This document shows, one piece after another, positions 58,570 to 64,000 of a stretch of DNA of 64,000 nucleotides (position 1 is the stretch's first letter; the number at the start of each line of letters is the position of its first letter). The notes under the pieces are model-generated. The model saw nothing but the letters and a program-made list of their open reading frames with translations. It searched no databases and was not told the DNA's origin. The position numbers and the translations under genes are program-made. Source of the DNA: Pseudomonas sp. Fl4BN1 (GTDB lineage Bacteria > Pseudomonadota > Gammaproteobacteria > Pseudomonadales > Pseudomonadaceae); contig NZ_JAAARM010000006.1 of NCBI RefSeq assembly GCF_009908285.1, positions 186,001 through 250,000 of the forward strand. The letters run 5' to 3'.

Positions 58570-59915
58570 GCGAGTCGGTCCAGCTCAGGCTGTCCATTGC
58601 CTTGTCGGCGGCGGTGCTGATCGTCGCCCTTCTCGCTGGCGTCTTTGCCTATGTCTCGGCGTTCGATGAGGCCCTGGAGATGCAGGACAACACCCTGCGC
58701 CAGGTGGCCGCCTTGTTCGAGCGTCAGCAGATGACCCTTGGCTACCCTGCGCCTGACCAGGTCGTTGCCGACGACAATGAAGAGTCCAGGGTGGTCATTC
58801 AGTACCTTGCCGACGGCGCCAAGGCTGCGACAGACAGCGATGCCGATACGCCGCTGCCATTGCCAACCAGCCTGGTCGATGGCCTGTCGACCTTGATGGT
58901 CGGGGGTGAGCCGTTTCGCGTACTGGTCAAGACCACAAGCCGCGGTGAGCGCATCGCCGTGGCCCAGGAAACCGGTGCCCGCGACAAGGACGCGCGCGAG
59001 AGTGCCTGGCGTGGCCTGTTGCCGTTTTTGATCCTGTTTCCCGTGCTATTGCTGGTACTCGCTGATCTGGTGCGCAAGCTGTTTCGTCCCATCGCAGTAT
59101 TGGCCGCAGAGATCGATCTGCGTGACGAGCAGGAACTGCACCCGATCGACGAGCGACACCTGCCGACCGAGGTCCGGCCTTTTGTATTGGCAATCAATCG
59201 TCTGCTGGCGCGAGTTACTCAGTCCATGACGGCGCAGCGACGTTTTGTGGCCGATGCTGCCCACGAGTTGCGATCGCCGATGGCAGCCCTGTCCCTGCAA
59301 GCCGAGCGCCTGGCATCTGCTGAAATGTCGAGCGTTGCCCAAGAGCGTCTGCGGTTGTTGCGGCGAGGTATTGAGCGGGGCAGAAAACTGATCGACCAAT
59401 TGCTCAGGCTGGCGTCCGTGCAGTCCGGCACCAGCGCGCGTATTTCACGGGTTTCGGTGCATGGTGTGTATCGCCAGGTGCTGGAGGACTTGTTGCCCCT
59501 GGCAGAAGACAAAGCGATCGATATCGGCGTGGAGGGCGGTGAGGACGAACAGGTGTTGATCTCTGAGGAGGACCTGCTGACCCTGGTGAAGAACCTGGTG
59601 GACAATGCCATTCGCTATACGCCGCAGGGCGGCAGGGTGGATCTGTCGGTGGCCCGGGTGCAAGGCAAGGTTTTGTTGAGGATCAGTGATTCAGGGCCGG
59701 GTATCGCGCAGGCCGAGCGGGAGCGGGTATTTGATCCCTTCCATCGCTGCTTGGGCACTGAGGAGGTGGGCTCCGGGCTTGGCTTGTCCATCGTCAAGGC
59801 CATCGCGGATCGACACGCTGCCCGAGTGTGGCTCGATTACACCGACGAGCAAGCGAGGAATGGGCTATGCGTATCGGTGGCTTTTGCATCGGTGGAGGTG
59901 CTGCCGGAGGGGTAG
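58545..59915 (+). CDS. QseC/TctE-like sensor histidine kinase
   Basis: 456 residues. TM1 about 12-35, a periplasmic domain of the 2CSK_N type to about 155, TM2 about 160-185 (LLPFLILFPVLLLVLADL), HAMP-like region, phospho-acceptor FVADAAHELRSPMAAL, N box LVKNLVDNAIRYTP and G boxes DSGPGIAQAE and GLGLSIVKAI. AGGGGA precedes ATG 58545 within the regulator gene. Partner of the regulator before it. Confidence 0.94.
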   Translation: MDGFKKRLSESVQLRLSIALSAAVLIVALLAGVFAYVSAFDEALEMQDNTLRQVAALFERQQMTLGYPAPDQVVADDNEESRVVIQYLADGAKAATDSDADTPLPLPTSLVDGLSTLMVGGEPFRVLVKTTSRGERIAVAQETGARDKDARESAWRGLLPFLILFPVLLLVLADLVRKLFRPIAVLAAEIDLRDEQELHPIDERHLPTEVRPFVLAINRLLARVTQSMTAQRRFVADAAHELRSPMAALSLQAERLASAEMSSVAQERLRLLRRGIERGRKLIDQLLRLASVQSGTSARISRVSVHGVYRQVLEDLLPLAEDKAIDIGVEGGEDEQVLISEEDLLTLVKNLVDNAIRYTPQGGRVDLSVARVQGKVLLRISDSGPGIAQAERERVFDPFHRCLGTEEVGSGLGLSIVKAIADRHAARVWLDYTDEQARNGLCVSVAFASVEVLPEG

Positions 59916-60086
59916 GTCGCAGTGTGGGGCAGAATAAACTTTTGAATGGCGGGGATATTCTGTAGCCTTGCGCGGCTCCAATGTTGTCCGTGCCTGATGA
60001 ACTCACTCTCCCGGCGGGGCCTTAAGTGGTCCGGAGCCGGTGGTATACTCGACTTTCGCGCCCAAGCGCCTGCAGGTCTTGCGAAC

Positions 60087-61145
60087 ATGACGCAAATTTC
60101 CGAACGCCTTCTGGTTCAAGCTCACCTCGACGCCAAGCAGCCCAAACCTTTGAGCGCTGCGCAAGAGGCTCATTTTCGTGCCGCCATCGCCGCTGAGCTC
60201 AAGGCTCAAGACGCGGTACTGGTTGCGCATTTCTACTGTGATCCGGTGATTCAGGCCCTGGCCGAAGAAACCGGTGGTTGTGTGTCCGACTCCCTGGAAA
60301 TGGCCCGCTTTGGCAATGCCCATCCGGCCAAGACTGTGGTGGTGGCGGGTGTGCGCTTCATGGGCGAGACGGCGAAGATTCTCAATCCAGAAAAGCGCGT
60401 GCTGATGCCGACGCTGGAAGCCACCTGCTCCCTCGACCTGGGCTGCCCGGTGGATGAATTCTCGGCCTTCTGCGATCAGCACCCCGAACGTACCGTGGTG
60501 GTGTATGCCAACACTTCTGCGGCGGTCAAGGCTCGTGCCGATTGGGTGGTGACCTCTAGCTGCGCCCTGGAAATCGTTGAAAGCCTGATGGACAACGGCG
60601 AGAAGATCATCTGGGGTCCGGACAAGCATCTGGGTACCTATATCCAGCGCCAGACCGGTGCCGACATGCTGCTTTGGGACGGTGCCTGCATCGTTCATGA
60701 AGAGTTCAAGTCCAAGCAGTTGGAAGACATGAAGGCGTTGTATCCGGACGCAGCGATCCTGGTGCATCCGGAGTCCCCCAGCTCGGTGATCGACCTGGCT
60801 GACGCGGTAGGCTCCACCAGTCAACTGATCGCCGCTGCGCAGCGTCTGCCGAACAAGACCTTCATCGTCGCTACCGACCGTGGGATCTTCTACAAGATGC
60901 AGCAGCTGTGCCCGGACAAGGTGTTTATCGAAGCACCTACGGCTGGTAACGGTGCGGCGTGCCGCAGTTGCGCCCATTGCCCGTGGATGGCGATGAACAC
61001 CCTGGAGCGCACGCTGCAGTGCCTGCAGGATGGCAGCAATGAGATCAATGTTGATCCCGCGTTGATTCCCAATGCGCTTCGTCCTCTCAAGCGCATGCTG
61101 GACTTCACCCAGGCTGCGCGCATGCGGCTTGCAGGCAACGCCTGA
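60087..61145 (+). CDS. nadA: Quinolinate synthase
   Basis: [4Fe-4S] enzyme that condenses iminoaspartate with DHAP in NAD synthesis. 352 residues. Cluster cysteines in [12 protein letters not shown], the middle SSCALEIVE, and [32 protein letters not shown] near the start. ATG 60087 ([10 protein letters not shown]); the frame extending to 59946 is rejected. Matches PA1004. Confidence 0.97.
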   Translation: MTQISERLLVQAHLDAKQPKPLSAAQEAHFRAAIAAELKAQDAVLVAHFYCDPVIQALAEETGGCVSDSLEMARFGNAHPAKTVVVAGVRFMGETAKILNPEKRVLMPTLEATCSLDLGCPVDEFSAFCDQHPERTVVVYANTSAAVKARADWVVTSSCALEIVESLMDNGEKIIWGPDKHLGTYIQRQTGADMLLWDGACIVHEEFKSKQLEDMKALYPDAAILVHPESPSSVIDLADAVGSTSQLIAAAQRLPNKTFIVATDRGIFYKMQQLCPDKVFIEAPTAGNGAACRSCAHCPWMAMNTLERTLQCLQDGSNEINVDPALIPNALRPLKRMLDFTQAARMRLAGNA

Positions 61146-61163
61146 TCGGTTTATCCCAGCCAT

Positions 61164-61195
61164 AAAAAAACGCCCCGATCTGTCGGGGCGTTTTT
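61164..61195. terminator. Bidirectional terminator of nadA and the RDD gene
   Basis: AAAAACGCCCCGA-tctg-TCGGGGCGTTTTT between convergent genes. Confidence 0.9.
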
Positions 61196-61207
61196 GTCTG
61201 TGGCGTA

Positions 61208-61696
61208 TTACTTCTTCTGCTTGGGAATGCGCACCAGTTGGGTGTTGGAATAAATGTCGTGCCAACTGCGTTTCTGCTTGTCCACCAGCACCCAGAAGAA
61301 GCCCAGGCCGGCACACAGCCAGGATGCGATGGACACCATGAAGCGCAGCAGTGCCTGCCACAGGCTGATGCGGCTGCCGTCGGCGTTCTGTACGCGGATG
61401 CCCCAGACCTGCATGCCCAGGGTCTGTCCGGTATGGGTCCAGAATTTGGCGAAGAAGCCGAACAGGACGAACAGCAGGATCGTGGAGTACAGCGGATCGC
61501 CGTCCAGGGCGCCGGACTCGGTCAGGGTGCGCATCCGTGCTTCGCCGATGATCTGCATCTGGATCAGCTTGTAGATGCCTCCCGTGACGATCAGCAGGGC
61601 GACGCAGAGTAGAAAATCATAGAACATCGCTGCCAGGCGACGACCCAGGCCGACGGCGGGAAAATCGCCTTGTGGGCTTAGCAGATGTTTCGACAT
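61208..61696 (-). CDS. RDD-family membrane protein
   Basis: 162 residues with three hydrophobic helices (about 25-45, 72-92 and 118-138) and the RDD signatures GLGRRLAAMFYDFLL (Arg and Asp) and HTGQTLGMQVWGIRV. The second RDD protein in this window, shorter and not closely similar to the one at 19180. ATG 61696 (MSKHLLSPQG). Function unknown; small-molecule or ion transport has been suggested for some members. Confidence 0.88.
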   Translation of the reverse strand: MSKHLLSPQGDFPAVGLGRRLAAMFYDFLLCVALLIVTGGIYKLIQMQIIGEARMRTLTESGALDGDPLYSTILLFVLFGFFAKFWTHTGQTLGMQVWGIRVQNADGSRISLWQALLRFMVSIASWLCAGLGFFWVLVDKQKRSWHDIYSNTQLVRIPKQKK

Positions 61697-61744
61697 GACA
61701 GGCTCTCGACTGAAAAAAGAAGCCATTTTACGGAATTGCGCGCA

Positions 61745-61780
61745 CAAAAAAGCCCCTGATGTCAGCATCAGGGGCTTTTT
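61745..61780 (-). terminator. Terminator of the cold-shock gene
   Basis: AGCCCCTGATG-tcag-CATCAGGGGCT with A-rich and T-rich flanks. Confidence 0.9.
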
Positions 61781-61792
61781 CGTTACAGGCGA

Positions 61793-62005
61793 TTAAGCTT
61801 CTGCTTGTACTTCGTCAGCCTGCATGCCTTTCTGGCCTTGCACAGCGATGAAGGTCACTTTCTGGCCTTCTTTCAGGCTTTTGAAGCCGTTGCCCTGAAT
61901 GGCGCGGAAGTGTACGAACAGATCCGGACCGCTTTCTGGAGTGATAAAACCAAAACCTTTCTCGTCGTTAAACCACTTGACGGTACCGCTCTGACGTTGG
62001 GACAT
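61793..62005 (-). CDS. CspA-family cold-shock protein
   Basis: Nucleic-acid chaperone of 70 residues. RNP1 KGFGFITP and RNP2 LFVHFRAI, starting [21 protein letters not shown] precedes ATG 62005. The upstream region leaves room for a 5' leader over 100 nt, as in cspA-type genes that respond to cold. Confidence 0.96.
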
Positions 62006-62194
62006 TTCTTATTTCCTTTGACGCTAAAAAATTAATGACAGTCTCTTTCTCGTGAAAGAGTACTGGGCTGGGTTGCAGGAAAGTAAGAGACGTCGAACGG
62101 GTTGTAGCAAACTTGTTAGCTACTGCCCAGGTCACGATTCCAAGCGACCCATGCAAACACAGTGGAGAAACTCTACGCCAACTACGGGAGAAAA

Positions 62195-62275
62195 AACAAG
62201 CCCCGCGAACCCCCGGTTTTGCTCAGCTTGCCAAGGTTTGGTGGAACTAGCGTGCGGGGCTTATTCGATAGAGTT
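62195..62275 (-). ncRNA. Candidate small RNA or terminator structure between gcvT and the cold-shock gene
   Basis: On the minus strand AAGCCCCGC and GCGGGGCTT form a 9-bp outer stem enclosing about 50 nt, followed by GTTTTTT. An inner GAACC-type pairing is possible. The T-run and GC-rich stem look like a terminator; the enclosed length and the separation from gcvT (over 120 nt after its stop) suggest an independent short transcript. No family is recognised. Confidence 0.3.
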
Positions 62276-62336
62276 ATTCAATTGTTTTCGGGCGTTCTAA
62301 GTAAAGTTCAGTATCGAAAATATGCACTGTTTTATG

Positions 62337-62376
62337 GCGGTTGCGTTACAGATTAGTGCGCTTTTAACGCAACCGC
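62337..62376. repeat. 12-bp perfect inverted repeat after gcvT
   Basis: GCGGTTGCGTTA (62337-62348) and TAACGCAACCGC (62365-62376), with 16 nt between, ending 21 bp after the gcvT stop. There is no T-run on either side, so it is not a classic terminator. Confidence 0.55.
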
Positions 62377-62397
62377 GTTACTTATGGAAACAGTCCT

Positions 62398-63522
62398 TTA
62401 GCCGCGGTAATAGCGCTGTGGCACGAATGGCATTTTGCTTACAAGCATTGGTACCTTTTTCCCACGAACTATCGCTGCAACTGGTGTATCGAGCGCCGTG
62501 TGTTGGATGTCGAGGTAGCCCATGGCCAACGGACTGCCCAGGGTCGGGCCGAAGCCGCCACTGCAGACGTTGCCGATGATGTTTCCTTCGGCGTCGACAA
62601 TCTCCGCGCCTTCACGTACCGGTGTACGTTCCTGGGGCAGCAGGCCGACACGTTTGCGACTGACGCCGTCTTTCTGCTGGGTAAAGATCACCTCCGCCCC
62701 GGGGAAGCCGCCAGCACGAGCGCCGTCGGCTCGACGGACCTTGGAAATAGCCCAGAGCAGGCTGGCCTGGATCGGTGTGGTATCGCTGTTCATGTCGTGG
62801 CCATAGAGGCACAGACCAGCCTCCAGACGCAGGGAGTCACGGGCACCCAGACCGATGGCCGCCACTTCCGGTTCGGCCAGCAGGGCACGGGCGAGTTTTT
62901 CCGCGTGGGCCGCTGGTACTGAAATTTCGAAACCGTCTTCCCCGGTGTAACCCGAACGGCTGATAAAGCAGTCCACACCCAGCACCGACACTGGCTTGAA
63001 CTGCATAAAGGTCATCTTCGCCACCTCCGGCGCCAGGCGCGCCAGTACGGTGACGGCCGCCGGGCCTTGCAGTGCCAGCAGGGCACGTTCTTCGAACAGC
63101 GGCTGAATCTCGCATTGCTTGCCGATGTGCTGGCGCAGGTGGGCCAGGTCCTGATCCTTGCAGGCCGCGTTGACCACCAGGAACAGTTGGTTGTCACCCA
63201 GGTTGGCGACCATCAGGTCGTCGAGGATGCCACCGTGTTCGTTGGTGAACATGGCGTAGCGCTGCATGCCCACCGGTAGGTCGATGATGTCCACTGGCAC
63301 CAGGCTTTCCAGGGCTTTGGCGGCATTGGCGCCGCTCAGGCGGATCTGCCCCATGTGGGACACGTCGAACAGGCCGGCCTGCTCGCGGGTATGTTGGTGC
63401 TCCTTCATCACCCCCAGCGGGTATTGCACTGGCATGTCGTAGCCGGCAAACGGCACCATGCGGGCACCCAGTTCCAGGTGCAGGCTGTGCAGTGGGGTTT
63501 TCAACAGTGATTCGGTGGACAT
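62398..63522 (-). CDS. gcvT: Glycine-cleavage system T protein (aminomethyltransferase)
   Basis: Transfers the methylene unit from the H protein to THF and releases ammonia. 374 residues. Family landmarks: [33 protein letters not shown] (THF site) and [22 protein letters not shown] lies 7 bp before ATG 63522; a TTG two codons earlier is unlikely. It follows sdaA, as PA2442 follows PA2443, so glycine and serine breakdown are linked. Confidence 0.97.
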   Translation of the reverse strand: MSTESLLKTPLHSLHLELGARMVPFAGYDMPVQYPLGVMKEHQHTREQAGLFDVSHMGQIRLSGANAAKALESLVPVDIIDLPVGMQRYAMFTNEHGGILDDLMVANLGDNQLFLVVNAACKDQDLAHLRQHIGKQCEIQPLFEERALLALQGPAAVTVLARLAPEVAKMTFMQFKPVSVLGVDCFISRSGYTGEDGFEISVPAAHAEKLARALLAEPEVAAIGLGARDSLRLEAGLCLYGHDMNSDTTPIQASLLWAISKVRRADGARAGGFPGAEVIFTQQKDGVSRKRVGLLPQERTPVREGAEIVDAEGNIIGNVCSGGFGPTLGSPLAMGYLDIQHTALDTPVAAIVRGKKVPMLVSKMPFVPQRYYRG

Positions 63523-63562
63523 GGGCAACTCCTGAAAAATGTACGCAAACGCAATTCGCGTA

Positions 63563-64000
<438 letters not shown>

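Larger units (their letters stand above)
62006..62397. other. Intergenic region between cold-shock gene and gcvT
   Basis: 392 bp holding the cold-shock leader, a hairpin with T-run and a 12-bp inverted repeat. Plus-strand ORFs of 64-85 codons here overlap these structures and have no recognisable product. Confidence 0.5.

Overview
The window is a compact, GC-rich core segment of a Pseudomonas chromosome, most likely from the P. fluorescens/P. protegens group. It has about 60 protein genes and one tRNA-Lys gene, and no rRNA, insertion sequence, prophage or CRISPR array that I can see. The assignment rests on Pseudomonas hallmark genes (mvaT, an oprD-type porin, sadC, a PilZ protein, pal/oprL) and on blocks of gene order I recall from P. 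aeruginosa PAO1: fumarase-sadC-ferredoxin reductase-enoyl-CoA isomerase-pykA; the MoxR/DUF58 cluster-sbcB-mvaT-purU; dciA-secA-argJ-mutT/thiE; panE-kinase and yajQ-mscS; oprD-slyX-dps-aspS-yebC-ruvCAB-tol/pal-queEC-tRNA-Lys; nadA; gcvT-sdaA.

Layout. 1-5.7 kb: a four-repeat COG4705 membrane protein, then an alpha-ketoglutarate-type permease with a sigma54-type promoter beside a DctB/DctD-like two-component pair. 5.7-12 kb: class I fumarase divergent from sadC, a ferredoxin reductase and an enoyl-CoA isomerase-like gene, then pykA. 12-20 kb: a TPR-like lipoprotein, a PilZ protein, and a tight minus-strand operon RDD-SpoIIM-DUF4129-DUF4350-MoxR-DUF58. 20-27.6 kb: sbcB, mvaT, purU, a small unknown ORF, an amino-acid chemoreceptor, a HerA-like ATPase and dciA. 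27.9-38.4 kb: secA, argJ, a Nudix-ThiE fusion, a panE-histidine kinase-cobalamin adenosyltransferase operon, yajQ and mscS. 38.5-46 kb: oprD-type porin, HIT protein, slyX, a membrane-anchored cold-shock protein, dps, an FmdB zinc ribbon, aspS and yebC. 46-56 kb: ruvCAB, ybgC-tolQRAB-pal-cpoB, queE-queC, tRNA-Lys. 56-60 kb: a second COG4705 protein with a lipoprotein and an OmpR/QseC-type two-component pair. 60-64 kb: nadA, an RDD protein, a cold-shock protein, gcvT and the 3' part of sdaA.

Themes. C4/C5-dicarboxylate and pyruvate metabolism (permease, fumarase, pyruvate kinase) cluster on the left. Three proteins of families linked to cyclic-di-GMP (SadC, PilZ protein, YajQ) are spread across the left half. 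The middle and right hold housekeeping operons for secretion, recombination, envelope integrity and queuosine synthesis.

The two least explained systems are the COG4705 paralogues, whose sequence carries four copies of a [FY]W-x9-G-x4-D motif, one of them in an apparent operon with its own two-component system, and the six-gene MoxR/DUF58 operon. I found no defence island or clearly new machinery; the findings are leads of modest size.
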